Shown in pieces: positions 33,141 through 41,789 of a stretch of DNA of 55,296 nt. The translations under genes were made by a program, and so were the position numbers. Below the pieces are notes generated by a model, which saw nothing but the letters and a program-made list of their open reading frames with translations, searched no databases and had not been told where the DNA came from. The stretch covers positions 1 to 55,296 of the forward strand of contig JBDTAC010000080.1 in the NCBI GenBank assembly GCA_039924845.1, read 5' to 3'. Within the stretch, counting starts at the first letter, position 1, and every line of letters starts with the position of its first letter. Origin of the DNA: Bacteroidia bacterium (GTDB taxonomy: Bacteria > Bacteroidota > Bacteroidia > DATLTG01).

Positions 33141-34669
33141 TTGCCCGCCATGGCGATAATTATTTTGCTGCCTTTTTTCAAGCGCTGATTATCGCTAAAA
33201 TTATTGATTTTTTTTAATTTTTCAACGCTTAGTCCGTGCGCTTTAGCGATACTCCAAAGGGTATCGCCATTTTGTATCGTGTAATAATCAGAATTATTAT
33301 TTTTAGATACGTTTTTTCGCTGTTTCTTGTTTGCCGCATAACTTTCTTTTGCTCTGTTTCCTCCAGAAGTAATATAAATCGTTAATTTTTCACCAGCGTG
33401 AATGTTGTAAGAACGCAAATTATTCCATTCTTTTAATTCGCGAACGCTGCATTTATAACGACTTGCAATGGTGCTTAAATGTTCGCCTTTTTTTACTCTA
33501 TACGTTTTCGCAATTGGTTCAGATGCCTGCATCGCCAATATTTGCTCGCTCGTAGCAGTATCTGTTTTTAAATAATTGTAAATGGCTGTTTCGTTGGTGA
33601 TAAAAGTTCCCACATCTTCTTTCGGTAAACACAAACTGGACTCTTCTCCATCTGGATTGTAAGGCACCACATCTAATTTATATTCCGGATTTAAAAATTC
33701 AATTTCTGAAATAGGAATGTGCAATACCGAAGAAATTTGATTGAAAGAAAGTTGTTGTTTTATTTTCACGGTATCTACCTGAAAATAAGTTTTTTGAGGT
33801 ACTGCCGAAAAAATATTGTGTTCTGCCGTATAATTCAACACATAATTTACAGCGATGAAAGCGGGAACATAACCTTGTGTTTCTTTCGGTAAATACGGAC
33901 GAATTGCCCAATAATTTGTTTTTCCGCCAGAGCGTCTAATGGCACGACTTACTGTTCCTGGTCCGCTGTTGTAGGCTGCTAAAACCAATTGCCAATCGCC
34001 AAAAGTATCGTATAAATATTGAAAATATTCACAGGCTGCAACGGTTGATTTATATGGATCGCTGCGTTCGTCTACGTAAGAAGTTGTATTCAAATTATAC
34101 ATTTTTCCAGTGGTGTACATAAATTGCCACAAACCGCGTGCTCCGGTGCGTGATTTAGCGCTCGGATTTAATGCAGATTCCACTACGGCAAGGTATTTTA
34201 ATTCCAGAGGTAAATTGTATTTATCGAGCAATTCTTCAAACATCGGAAAATATAATTTCGACATAGCCATAATCCTCGACACCAAATCTCTTCTCCTTAC
34301 AGCGTAAAGTAAAATGTATTGTTTTACAGCATCGTTATAGGCTAAATCGAAAGGTGATTGCGCATCTAATTTTGCTAAACGAGCTTCGTATATTTTGTCA
34401 TCGTATTGAGGAACAGAATCCGCAGAGAAATGATATTTTCCTATGATTCTTTTTTGAAGAGATGATTTTTTTGCTGTTTTATCAAAATATTGCAAATTCG
34501 ATAAACTATCGAGCATCGCAGCAATCGGGTCGTCTTCAAACGTAGTAGTAACAACACTGTCTTTTTTTAGTGTTGGTGCTTTTGCCGGCGCAATCGATTG
34601 GGCTGCCGCCGAGAGCGTAAGAAGGAAAGCCGGGAGAAATATGTAGTTCTTCAGTTTCATGCGATACAT
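33137..34669 (-). CDS. MltD-like lytic transglycosylase with two LysM domains
   Basis: This 510-residue periplasmic protein has a signal peptide (residues about 4-22, ending SAAAQ). The SLT domain (residues about 140-290) has the catalytic Glu in YLAVVESALNPSAKS. GARGLWQFMYTTGKMYNL and LVLAAYNSGPGTVSRAI are conserved. Two C-terminal LysM domains bind peptidoglycan: YRVKKGEHLSTIASRYKCS and YTIQNGDTLWSIAKAHGLS. It cleaves glycan strands to 1,6-anhydromuropeptides during wall remodelling. ATG 34669 or 34660 can serve as start. The promoter upstream is among the best in the window. It probably cotranscribes the PAP2-like gene. Confidence 0.93.
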   Translation of the reverse strand: MYRMKLKNYIFLPAFLLTLSAAAQSIAPAKAPTLKKDSVVTTTFEDDPIAAMLDSLSNLQYFDKTAKKSSLQKRIIGKYHFSADSVPQYDDKIYEARLAKLDAQSPFDLAYNDAVKQYILLYAVRRRDLVSRIMAMSKLYFPMFEELLDKYNLPLELKYLAVVESALNPSAKSRTGARGLWQFMYTTGKMYNLNTTSYVDERSDPYKSTVAACEYFQYLYDTFGDWQLVLAAYNSGPGTVSRAIRRSGGKTNYWAIRPYLPKETQGYVPAFIAVNYVLNYTAEHNIFSAVPQKTYFQVDTVKIKQQLSFNQISSVLHIPISEIEFLNPEYKLDVVPYNPDGEESSLCLPKEDVGTFITNETAIYNYLKTDTATSEQILAMQASEPIAKTYRVKKGEHLSTIASRYKCSVRELKEWNNLRSYNIHAGEKLTIYITSGGNRAKESYAANKKQRKNVSKNNNSDYYTIQNGDTLWSIAKAHGLSVEKLKKINNFSDNQRLKKGSKIIIAMAGN

Positions 34670-34718
34670 TATACGGAAAGCAACAAAAAAAGTTAGTTCA
34701 TCACAAACACGAGTTCTG

Positions 34719-34749
34719 CAAAGCTAAACAATAAAATCTTTTTTTCAAA
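34719..34749 (-). promoter_or_regulatory. Canonical Bacteroidota promoter of the transglycosylase gene
   Basis: On the minus strand, TTTG (34746-34749), exactly 19 nt, then TAGCTTTG (34719-34726). This fits the -33/-7 consensus TTTG-N19-TAnnTTTG perfectly. It lies 49 nt upstream of the ATG at 34669. Confidence 0.8.
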
Positions 34750-34774
34750 CTCGAAAAAAAAAATTTCTGCACGA

Positions 34775-36196
34775 CTATATGTTGATTAAATAGTTGGAGA
34801 AGGCAAGTAATTCTGTTTCTCCAAACTTTTTTCCCATCAATTGTATTCCGAAAGGCAAACCGTTACTGTGTTTGCCGATGGGTAATGAAATAGCTGGAAT
34901 TCCTGCAATATTTGCTTGCACGGTAAAAATATCTTCCAAATACATTTTAATCGGATCTGCCGAATTTTTTCCGAAATCAAAAGCTGTTCCTGGAGTTGTC
35001 GGAGATAAAATAAAATCGTACTCACTTAAAATTTCCGCTGTTTTATCGTGCAACAAACGTCTTACTTTTTGTCCGCGTGCATAATACGCATCGTAATAAC
35101 CAGCGCTCAAAACAAATGTTCCGAGCATAATTCTTCGTTTCACTTCCGCGCCAAAACCTTCGCTGCGCGATTGTGTATAGGTAGTTTCCAAATCATTCGC
35201 CGTTGCACTTCTATAACCGTAATTAATACCGTCGTAGCGGGATAAATTGGAAGAAGCTTCGGCTGTGGTAAGCACATAATAGGTTGGTACCAGATAGTCG
35301 ATGTAAGGAAAACCAACCATTTCAATCGTATGTCCTTCTTTTTTTAATTTTTCAATCAGCGTGTCGATGTGCAATTTTATTTCCGGATCTAATCCTTCCT
35401 TTTCCATGCAATCCTTTAACACTGCTATTTTTTTCGGCGATTTGTTCTCTAAATTTTTTGAATACTGTTCTGCTTTTTTAGAGGAAACCGTGCTGTCGTA
35501 TTCGTCTGCGCCTGCAATAATTTCCAGTAAAAGTGCCGCGTCAAAAATATTTTTTGTAATCGGACCAATTTGATCAAACGAAGAGGCATAAGCAATCGCG
35601 CCGTGTCTGGAAACCCTTCCATAAGTGGGTTTTAAGCCAATCACGCCACAAAAAGAAGCCGGCTGACGAATCGATCCGCCAGTATCTGTTCCCAATGCTG
35701 CTAAACATAAATCTGCTGCAACAGCTGCAGCAGAGCCTCCAGAAGAGCCTCCTGGAACTTTTTTTTCATTCAAAGGATTGAGTACATTTCCGAAAGCAGA
35801 ATTTTCGTTGGAGCTGCCCATCGCAAATTCATCACAATTACAACGTCCAATAATAATGGCATCTTCAGCTAAAATACGTTCGGTAACCGTTGCGCTGTAA
35901 AGCGAAGTGAAATTTTCAAGAATTTTTGAAGACGCAGAAATTTTATGATTTTTGATGCATATATTATCCTTCATGCCAATTACCATTCCTGCCAAACGAC
36001 CAGCTGTTCCAGCTTTTATTTTTTCATCAATAATTGTAGCTTTCTCCAGCGCTTCCGCAGAGAAAACTTCCAGAAAAATATTCAAATGTTTCTTTTCTTC
36101 GATGCGCGAAAGATAATTTTTCACTAATTCTACGCAGGTCAATTTGCCTTCCGAAAAATCTTTTTGTATCGCAGTTAAAGAGGAATAAGTCTTCAA
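34775..36196 (-). CDS. gatA: Aspartyl/glutamyl-tRNA amidotransferase subunit A
   Basis: The 473-residue amidase subunit of GatCAB converts Glu-tRNA(Gln) or Asp-tRNA(Asn) to the amidated form. The catalytic Lys76 (GMKDN), cis-Ser151 (GGSSGG) and nucleophile Ser175 (TGGSIRQPASFCG) have the standard spacing of the Ser-cisSer-Lys triad. The start must be TTG 36196, because an in-frame TAA lies two codons upstream and the N-terminus KTYSSLTAIQKDFSEGK aligns with the family. gatB and gatC are not in the window. It follows tatA by 76 nt on the same strand. Confidence 0.96.
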   Translation of the reverse strand: MKTYSSLTAIQKDFSEGKLTCVELVKNYLSRIEEKKHLNIFLEVFSAEALEKATIIDEKIKAGTAGRLAGMVIGMKDNICIKNHKISASSKILENFTSLYSATVTERILAEDAIIIGRCNCDEFAMGSSNENSAFGNVLNPLNEKKVPGGSSGGSAAAVAADLCLAALGTDTGGSIRQPASFCGVIGLKPTYGRVSRHGAIAYASSFDQIGPITKNIFDAALLLEIIAGADEYDSTVSSKKAEQYSKNLENKSPKKIAVLKDCMEKEGLDPEIKLHIDTLIEKLKKEGHTIEMVGFPYIDYLVPTYYVLTTAEASSNLSRYDGINYGYRSATANDLETTYTQSRSEGFGAEVKRRIMLGTFVLSAGYYDAYYARGQKVRRLLHDKTAEILSEYDFILSPTTPGTAFDFGKNSADPIKMYLEDIFTVQANIAGIPAISLPIGKHSNGLPFGIQLMGKKFGETELLAFSNYLINI

Positions 36197-36272
36197 GAAA
36201 ATTTAAAATAGAATTAATGAAAAAAATCAACAGTTTATTAAAACAGTTGATACGATTGGGAAATAGTGTAGA

Positions 36273-36476
36273 TTAATCTTTTTTCTCTAAATCTTTTTTC
36301 GGAGCATCGTTGTCAATCCCGTTGGATGCATCTTTAAATTCTTTGATACCTTTTCCAAGTCCTTTCATCAATTCAGGCACTTTTCTACCTCCGAATAAAA
36401 GTAAAATAATAATGAGAATAACAAATATTTCGCCTCCGCTGAAGTTCATAAACTCCAAATAAACACCGTGTTGCAT
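36273..36476 (-). CDS. tatA: Twin-arginine translocase subunit TatA/E
   Basis: This 67-residue protein has one membrane helix ([21 protein letters not shown], residues about 16-36) followed by the typical amphipathic helix [15 protein letters not shown] and a charged tail ending KKDLEKKD. TatA forms the translocation pore with TatC. The start is ATG 36476; an internal Met (residue 10) directly before NFSGGEIF is also possible. Its promoter at 36505-36512 has a perfect -7 box. It is probably cotranscribed with gatA. Confidence 0.94.
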   Translation of the reverse strand: MQHGVYLEFMNFSGGEIFVILIIILLLFGGRKVPELMKGLGKGIKEFKDASNGIDNDAPKKDLEKKD

Positions 36477-36504
36477 GGTTAATGGTTTTAATTAAATAAT
36501 GTTA

Positions 36505-36512
36505 CAAAGATA
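36505..36512 (-). promoter_or_regulatory. Predicted tatA -7 box TATCTTTG
   Basis: A perfect TAnnTTTG, 28 nt upstream of the tatA ATG. Confidence 0.65.
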
Positions 36513-36540
36513 GTTTTTTTTCCAAAATGAGAATGTTCGA

Positions 36541-36584
36541 AAAAAGACAGTCGAAAAATTAATTTTTCAACCGCCCTTTTTTAC
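36541..36584 (-). terminator. Repeat-cored terminator after the bacilliredoxin gene
   Basis: A TTAA-centred repeat core with near-complete gtcg/caac arms is framed by an A-run and a T-run. On the minus strand it lies just behind the bacilliredoxin stop and before the tatA promoter. Confidence 0.65.
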
Positions 36585-36593
36585 TGTTTTTTT

Positions 36594-37004
36594 TCAACAA
36601 AATTCGTCAAATGCGATTTTCAAATGATCTGCAATCATTTCTGCAGAGCGACCTTCTATGTGATGTCTTTCCACAAAATGAACCAATTTACCATCTTTAA
36701 AAAGTGCAATACAAGGCGAAGATGGAGGATAAGGAGCCATAAATTGTCTTGCTTTGGCAACTGCTTCTGTGTCAAATCCAGCGAAAACAGTGGTTAAATG
36801 CGTTGGCTTTTTTTCGTTCTTTACAGCGATGCGAATTCCAGGGCGCGCTGCACCTGCGGCACATCCACATACAGAATTTATCACCACCAGTGTGGTCCCA
36901 GCACTTTTAATAGCTTTATCCACAGCATCGGGCGTTGTTAAATCTTCAAAACCTACACTAATTAGTTCGGCTTTCATCGGGGCAACTAAATTTTCGGGAT
37001 ACAT
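36594..37004 (-). CDS. BrxA/BrxB family bacilliredoxin
   Basis: This 136-residue thioredoxin-fold protein has the CGC active site in NSVCGCAAGAARPG (Cys at about residues 46 and 48). It starts MYPENLVAPMKAELISVGFE and has APYPPSSPCIALFKDG, as in the YphP/YqiW family. Bacilliredoxins remove bacillithiol or similar low-molecular-weight thiols from oxidised protein cysteines. The last residue is Cys136 (DEFC). It is a single gene with its own perfect -7 box and a repeat-cored terminator. Confidence 0.95.
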   Translation of the reverse strand: MYPENLVAPMKAELISVGFEDLTTPDAVDKAIKSAGTTLVVINSVCGCAAGAARPGIRIAVKNEKKPTHLTTVFAGFDTEAVAKARQFMAPYPPSSPCIALFKDGKLVHFVERHHIEGRSAEMIADHLKIAFDEFC

Positions 37005-37047
37005 ATTTTTTTATTTTTGAGATTAAAAAATTCGTTTATTTCATCCG

Positions 37048-37055
37048 CAAAGGTA
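37048..37055 (-). promoter_or_regulatory. Predicted bacilliredoxin -7 box TACCTTTG
   Basis: A perfect TAnnTTTG, 43 nt upstream of the ATG at 37004. The rest of the 237-bp gap to 37242 holds no ORF and no repeat core. Confidence 0.6.
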
Positions 37056-37241
37056 CTAAAGTTAGTACGATTATAGAAATAATACATCTCAATAAATTCT
37101 TATTGAAAGCGAAAGAATAATTATCTTCATGAAAAATTCATATCAATAACTGACTTTAGTAATTGAAAAAAAAGATTTTAAACCTTTTTTACACTAATTT
37201 GTCTATTCATTTAATCAAACAAAAACGTAAAAAATAAATCC

Positions 37242-38063
37242 ATGAAAACAAAAAAAATTTTAATTAAAGGACTTTTAAGCGCAGCTTTTTTAGCCTTTAT
37301 TTTTATCGGATGCAAAAAAAATTCCGACGCACCTCAAGATAGAGATACAGAATCTGGCGCTGACAACGCTCAAGCCAGCTTGTTTTCGCAAGATGCCAGC
37401 AACATTGCTGACAATGCAGCAAAAGGACAAACAACTTACCGTCCGCAGCAAGGCGGAGATAATGTGTTAAGTACTTGTGCAACCGTTAAAGATTCTGCAC
37501 ACGTATTAACAATTAATTTTGGGACAACAGATTGTATGTGTATGGATGGCAGATACCGAAGAGGTGAAATTATTGTAAATTATACGAACCATTATTTTGA
37601 TTCGGCTTCCGTTCGCACCATTACATTTAGTAATTATTATGTGAACGAAAACAATGTTCAGGGTACGAAAACGGTTACAAATATGGGACGTAATTCTTCT
37701 GGGCAGTATTTTTGGTCGGTGAACGCAAATATAAAAATTACGCGCGCTGATGGAAAAGTACACACTTGGAACGCTAACAGAACACGCACTATGGTAAATG
37801 GATCTATTACAGCTTATTCGCCGACGGATGAATACAATGTAATTGGAGGTTCTACAGGTGTGGATGCAAATGGAATCAGTTACACCACTCAAATTACGAA
37901 ACCATTGGATTGGGTATTAGATTGTCATTGGATTAGAAGCGGAACTGTAAATATTACACCGAATGGAAAATCAACACGTATTTTAGATTTCGGGAATGGA
38001 AATTGTGATAATTTAGCAACGCTTACTATTAATGGAATAACGTATAATATCACACTTCCATAA
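37242..38063 (+). CDS. Lipoprotein of unknown function
   Basis: This 273-residue protein starts MKTKKILIKGLLSAAFLAFI and has a lipobox ending FIGC (Cys at about residue 24). The next stretch is acidic and low in complexity (KNSDAPQDRDTESGADNAQA). The mature part is beta-rich: STCATVKDSAHVLTINFGTT, RRGEIIVNYTNHYFDSASV and the C-terminal DFGNGNCDNLATLTINGITY. I do not recognise a named domain with confidence. It is probably anchored in the outer or inner membrane. It is monocistronic, with a strong terminator directly behind it. Confidence 0.75.
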   Translation: MKTKKILIKGLLSAAFLAFIFIGCKKNSDAPQDRDTESGADNAQASLFSQDASNIADNAAKGQTTYRPQQGGDNVLSTCATVKDSAHVLTINFGTTDCMCMDGRYRRGEIIVNYTNHYFDSASVRTITFSNYYVNENNVQGTKTVTNMGRNSSGQYFWSVNANIKITRADGKVHTWNANRTRTMVNGSITAYSPTDEYNVIGGSTGVDANGISYTTQITKPLDWVLDCHWIRSGTVNITPNGKSTRILDFGNGNCDNLATLTINGITYNITLP

Positions 38064-38085
38064 TAATCGAACAGAATTTATTTTG

Positions 38086-38119
38086 AAAAATCCTTCGCAT
38101 TTACGCGAAGGATTTTTTT
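38086..38119 (+). terminator. Intrinsic terminator after the lipoprotein gene
   Basis: Perfect 13-bp arms AAAAATCCTTCGC and GCGAAGGATTTTT with a 6-nt loop, ending in a T-run. Confidence 0.85.
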
Positions 38120-38131
38120 ATGTCTTTTTAC

Positions 38132-38157
38132 GTGTCGAAAAATTAATTTTTCGACAC
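38132..38157. repeat. 26-bp perfect palindrome of the repeat family
   Basis: A TTAA-centred core with gtgtcg and cgacac arms lies between the terminator and the stop of the convergent exonuclease gene. It may be that gene's own terminator. Confidence 0.85.
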
Positions 38158-38162
38158 ACTAT

Positions 38163-38864
38163 TTATACGATGAAAATATTTTCTTGAGAAATCATTTTTT
38201 CACCTTTCATCCGCAGGTAAAGTTGAGCAACCGTTAAAACATCTTTTTGACAATAAGTTGCAATTCGAGCAATATTTTTTTCTTCCCAATACACACGCGC
38301 CACATCACTTCCGTTAATGTCATCTTTTGGCGTTGGAATTCCGAAAACGGCTGCCAATAAATTTAAAGAAGTATAATTTTTATAATCACCGAATTTCCAC
38401 AACTCCATTGTATCTAAATGTTTTATTTCCCAAGGTTTTTTACCGCCAATATCAAGCATTTCTGGCAGTTTTATTCCGCTGATGAGCATTCTTCTCGCGA
38501 TAAATGGAAAGTCAAATTCCTTGCCGTTGTGCGCGCAAAGCCGATGTTGTTCTTTATTATAATGTTGATTCAGAAGCGCAGAAAAATTTTCTAAAATTAT
38601 TTTTTCATCGTCGCCGAAAAAAGATTTTAAACGAAAATTTCCTTCTTTAAAAGCACCAACAGAAATGCAAATTATTTTTGCGAATTCCGAATAAACACCT
38701 GCTTTTTTATAGCCCTCCACAGGATCAGCCTCTTTTTGATAAATAAATTTATGATCCCATAAATGGCGCATCGTTTCGTCCATTTCATCATAATTATAAA
38801 CAATAGGTACAGTTTCAATATCCAAAAAAAGGATGTCTTCGATTTTTATTTTTTTATCGCCCAT
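38163..38864 (-). CDS. Predicted 3'-5' exonuclease (DEDD fold, PolB-exonuclease-like)
   Basis: This 233-residue protein has the DEDD exonuclease motifs: ExoI LFLDIETVP (Asp and Glu), ExoII CAHNGKEFDFPFIARRMLIS and ExoIII YCQKDVLTVAQLYLRM. It resembles stand-alone proteins related to the exonuclease domain of family B polymerases. It probably degrades or trims single-stranded DNA using two metal ions; its pathway is unknown. The ATG at 38864 follows a degenerate repeat copy. The gene behind it (38960) is on the same strand, 95 nt away. Confidence 0.88.
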   Translation of the reverse strand: MGDKKIKIEDILFLDIETVPIVYNYDEMDETMRHLWDHKFIYQKEADPVEGYKKAGVYSEFAKIICISVGAFKEGNFRLKSFFGDDEKIILENFSALLNQHYNKEQHRLCAHNGKEFDFPFIARRMLISGIKLPEMLDIGGKKPWEIKHLDTMELWKFGDYKNYTSLNLLAAVFGIPTPKDDINGSDVARVYWEEKNIARIATYCQKDVLTVAQLYLRMKGEKMISQENIFIV

Positions 38865-38959
38865 AAAATTATTTTTTCTTTGTCAAAATAAATGCTTGCA
38901 CATTCATAACGTTGATTTTTTCGTTTTCGTCTGTAACATAGAAAATACAGGCTTCAAAA

Positions 38960-39364
38960 TTATTTTATCATCACTCCTTTTTTATGAAGAATGGGTAGCG
39001 TAATTAAATTTTCTTCTTGAATACTTTCCGCTAAAAAAACATATTTCTTATCGTACAAAGTTTTGTTGATGTAAAAACTCAATAGATACTCGTTGTTCAG
39101 TCCAAAAAGTCCTTCTATAATCGGCTCAATTTTTATCGCATTTTGCGCTGGAACGTTTTCAAAAAAATGACGTAGCGTTGACGTTTTCACTTCTTCTCCG
39201 TTGTAATTTCCGTACCCTTTTGAGGTAACCAATACGTGTGTGATGTTTTCTTTTTTTAAATTGAGTAAATAAATGTTCCAAATTGCTTCACCAAATTCGT
39301 TCGAATCTTTCACAACGGCGAGCGCCACATCGGTTACAAGCGGCGGATGAATGTCTTTTTTCAC
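38960..39364 (-). CDS. Conserved Bacteroidota protein of unknown function
   Basis: This 134-residue soluble protein has no signal peptide. Features are VTDVALAVVKDSNEFGEAIW, NIYLLNLKKENITHVLVTSKGY, the motif KTSTLRHFFENVPAQ and a C-terminal ITLPILHKKGVMIK. From memory, close relatives in Flavobacteria are often labelled phenylalanyl-tRNA synthetase subunit alpha, which cannot be right because no synthetase motif is present. The true role is unknown. The stop lies in a degenerate repeat copy. It precedes the exonuclease gene on the same strand. Confidence 0.72.
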   Translation of the reverse strand: MKKDIHPPLVTDVALAVVKDSNEFGEAIWNIYLLNLKKENITHVLVTSKGYGNYNGEEVKTSTLRHFFENVPAQNAIKIEPIIEGLFGLNNEYLLSFYINKTLYDKKYVFLAESIQEENLITLPILHKKGVMIK

Positions 39365-39440
39365 AGGAAATAAAATCTAAATAAGTGTCATTTTTACACG
39401 AACGTTTTTTCTCTATTCAAAAGAACGAAAAAATTAGCAA

Positions 39441-39460
39441 TGAAAAAAATAATTTTTCGA
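39441..39460 (+). repeat. Dispersed repeat in the 39365-39803 gap
   Basis: A plus-strand near-consensus copy. A second, minus-strand copy lies at about 39580-39599. Confidence 0.8.
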
Positions 39461-39544
39461 AACGCAATTTCTGGCACTCTTTAAAATTTCAATGTTTCGA
39501 GACGTGTTAAACGCGTGTATTTTCAGGAATAAAAATTTATTTTC

Positions 39545-39771
39545 TTTCTTTTGTCTTGATGCAAGTCCAAATAACATAGAGAAATTATTTTTTGGAACAG
39601 AAAAATGGCATCGGATTTCGAATAAAATTTTAGCAAAATGAAAGCGTGATGAGATTGGGAAGTTCCGAGAGTAACGAGGAAATCACCCAACGAATAGCTT
39701 TCGGGAAGCTAAAATGAAAGGAGAAATCCAAGCCTTGAATTTTTGTTTCTTTTTTTTCAAGAAAAAAGAAA
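39545..39771. other. Possible 227-bp non-coding element with inverted ends
   Basis: The ends TTTCTTTTGTCTTGA (39545-39559) and TCAAGAAAAAAGAAA (39757-39771) are inverted copies with one mismatch in 15. Between them there is no ORF, but there is a repeat copy and a small hairpin tagctt/aagcta (39695-39711). The right end itself folds as tttctttttt/aaaaaagaaa. The rest of the 440-bp gap is non-coding and AT-rich. Confidence 0.35.
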
Positions 39772-39785
39772 TTAAGAAAAAGAGT

Positions 39786-39808
39786 CTTCAAAAAAATAAT
39801 TTTTCAAG
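39786..39808 (+). repeat. Dispersed repeat at the ywbE stop
   Basis: Arms ctt and aag frame the core. The right end overlaps the TGA of the YwbE gene. Confidence 0.85.
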
Positions 39809-40019
39809 CCACGATTTCCTGCACTCTTCCAACCTCTCGTGTTTCGAGCATTACTTTAATTCCGTGTGAATGAAAAGGTTTACTGGTGAGTATCCAGCGC
39901 ACTTTCCCTGAAGTAAGTTTGCCGGTTTTTTGATCGCGTTTCAGCACCACATTTACTTCCATTCCCAACTGAATGTTTTTTCGGTATTGTCCGTTTTTGA
40001 TGTCTGAAAGCGTTTCCAT
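39804..40019 (-). CDS. ywbE: YwbE-family protein
   Basis: This 71-residue protein matches the YwbE (DUF2196) family over its whole length: IKNGQYRKNIQLGMEVNVVL, KRDQKTGKLTSGKVRWILT and the conserved HSHGIKVMLETREVGRVQEI. It has a small beta-barrel fold, possibly nucleic-acid-binding; the role is unknown. It begins 15 nt behind the M3 peptidase gene on the same strand and is probably cotranscribed. A repeat covers its stop codon. Confidence 0.9.
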   Translation of the reverse strand: METLSDIKNGQYRKNIQLGMEVNVVLKRDQKTGKLTSGKVRWILTSKPFHSHGIKVMLETREVGRVQEIVA

Positions 40020-40034
40020 AAAATTAAGTTCTAT

Positions 40035-41726
40035 TTAAAACTTCGAATCATCTACACTTTCTAACCAATGATTTACTTCGTTGGCAACAGATTCTAAACA
40101 TCCTCCGCTAAAAGGCGAAACTAATTTGGCAATTTCAACTAATTTTAAAAAGGAATAACTGCCACCTTGTTTACAAAGATTGGTGTAATCCGCCAAAGCT
40201 TGTACTCTGTTTTCGTTCGATTTTTTCCAAAATTGAAAAGCACAAATTTGAGCCAATGTGTAATCAATATAATAAAACGGACTTTGATAAATGTGTGCTT
40301 GTTGTTGCCAAAAACCACCTTTCTCTAAAAATTCGTTTCCATCATAATCGCGGTGTGGCAAATATTTTTTTTCGATAGTTCTCCAAGCTGTATTTCTTTC
40401 GGCAGGCGTAGCTTCATAATTTTCATACACCCAATGTTGAAACTCGTCCACAGCAACTCCGTAAGGTAAAAACAAAAGCGAGCTGCTCATGTGCGAGAAT
40501 TTGAATTTTTCTGTTTCCTCTTTAAAGAATAATTCCATCCAAGGCCAAGTAATAAATTCCATACTCATCGAATGTATTTCGGCAGCTTCGTAGGTTGGGA
40601 AAAAATATTCTGGAACGGATAAATTACGACTGGAATATGCCTGAAATGCGTGTCCGGCTTCGTGTGTAAGAACGGTAATATCGTGTTTTGTTCCATTAAA
40701 ATTGGAAAAAATAAATGGACTTTTTTCAGCGCCAATGTACGTGCAATAACCGCCACCAGCTTTTCCTTTTTTAGAAACCAAATCCATCATTTCATCATTC
40801 ACCATGTGGTCGAAAAATATTTTTGTTTCTGGAGAAAGTTCAGAATACATTTTTATCGCATTTTTTAGAATCCAATCCGGATCGCCTTTAGGCGCAGCAT
40901 TCCCAGTTTTAAAATCAACTGCTTCATCGTAAAATTTTAATTTATTTAAACCCAAACGCTCGGCTTGTTTCTGACGTAATTTACTAGCAATTGGCACAAT
41001 AAATTTTTCTACTTGTTGGCGATAAAAAGCCACCATCTCTGCATTGTAATCGCTGCGCAACATTCGGAAATAAGCCATTTCCACAAAATTTTTGAAGCCT
41101 AATTTAAGCGCCATTTTATGTCTGGTTTTTACCAATTCATCGTAAATACGATCTAAATCTGCGGCATGTTTTGTGAAAAATTCGTATTTCTTTTTATTTG
41201 CTTCTTGACGAACTTCACGTTTATCGGACGTTGTATATTTTGCTAAATCAGAAAGATTTAATTCTTTTCCATCAAAATTAATTTTCGCAGAAGCCAATAT
41301 TTTCGTGTATTCGCTGCCCAATTGATTTTCTTTTTGAAGATCTTCGATAATTTCTGGAGAGAATGTTTTTATTGACATTTCCGCAATCGTAAACAATTGT
41401 TTTCCGTATTCTTTTTCTAATTCCGAACGATGCGAAGATTTTATCAAAGCTTTGTAGTACTCGCTGATTAAACCCTCGACTGTAGGTCCGTTATTGTCGA
41501 AAAAATCTTTTTCAGCATTGTAAAATTCGTTGTTAGTATCTATCGAATGACGAATGCTAGAAAGTGTTGCCATCGTATCGAAATCGTTGCGCAAAGCGTT
41601 GATTTCGCTCATTAATTGTTTTTGTTCAAAAGCCGAAGCTCCATTAAATTTTTTGAGAAGCGCGTTGAATTTTTCCGCCAACATTTTAACATCTGGACGA
41701 GAATACTTGATATCATTGAATTTCAT
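40035..41726 (-). CDS. M3 family oligoendopeptidase
   Basis: The 563-residue cytoplasmic zinc metallopeptidase has the HEXXH site in LTHEAGHAFQAYSS (residues about 351-364), and the third zinc ligand Glu lies in YEAAEIHSMSMEF. The rest is helical, as in PepF-type M3 enzymes, with FVEMAYFRMLRSDYNAEMV and YIDYTLAQICAFQFWKKSNE. It degrades short peptides. The start ATG 41726 gives MKFNDIKYSRPDVKMLAEKF, a typical N-terminus. A TATCTTTA at 41753-41760 may be its -7 box. Probably cotranscribed with ywbE. Confidence 0.94.
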   Translation of the reverse strand: MKFNDIKYSRPDVKMLAEKFNALLKKFNGASAFEQKQLMSEINALRNDFDTMATLSSIRHSIDTNNEFYNAEKDFFDNNGPTVEGLISEYYKALIKSSHRSELEKEYGKQLFTIAEMSIKTFSPEIIEDLQKENQLGSEYTKILASAKINFDGKELNLSDLAKYTTSDKREVRQEANKKKYEFFTKHAADLDRIYDELVKTRHKMALKLGFKNFVEMAYFRMLRSDYNAEMVAFYRQQVEKFIVPIASKLRQKQAERLGLNKLKFYDEAVDFKTGNAAPKGDPDWILKNAIKMYSELSPETKIFFDHMVNDEMMDLVSKKGKAGGGYCTYIGAEKSPFIFSNFNGTKHDITVLTHEAGHAFQAYSSRNLSVPEYFFPTYEAAEIHSMSMEFITWPWMELFFKEETEKFKFSHMSSSLLFLPYGVAVDEFQHWVYENYEATPAERNTAWRTIEKKYLPHRDYDGNEFLEKGGFWQQQAHIYQSPFYYIDYTLAQICAFQFWKKSNENRVQALADYTNLCKQGGSYSFLKLVEIAKLVSPFSGGCLESVANEVNHWLESVDDSKF

Positions 41727-41789
41727 GAGGTTTTGTTTTTAAAAAATGATTGTAAAGATAGTTATTTTGAGAATAATATTTTTTTGAGA

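Noticed and set aside
37506-37892. 128-residue open frame opposite the lipoprotein gene
   Set aside because: It is Ile/Cys/His-rich, lies fully inside the lipoprotein gene on the other strand and shows no family pattern.
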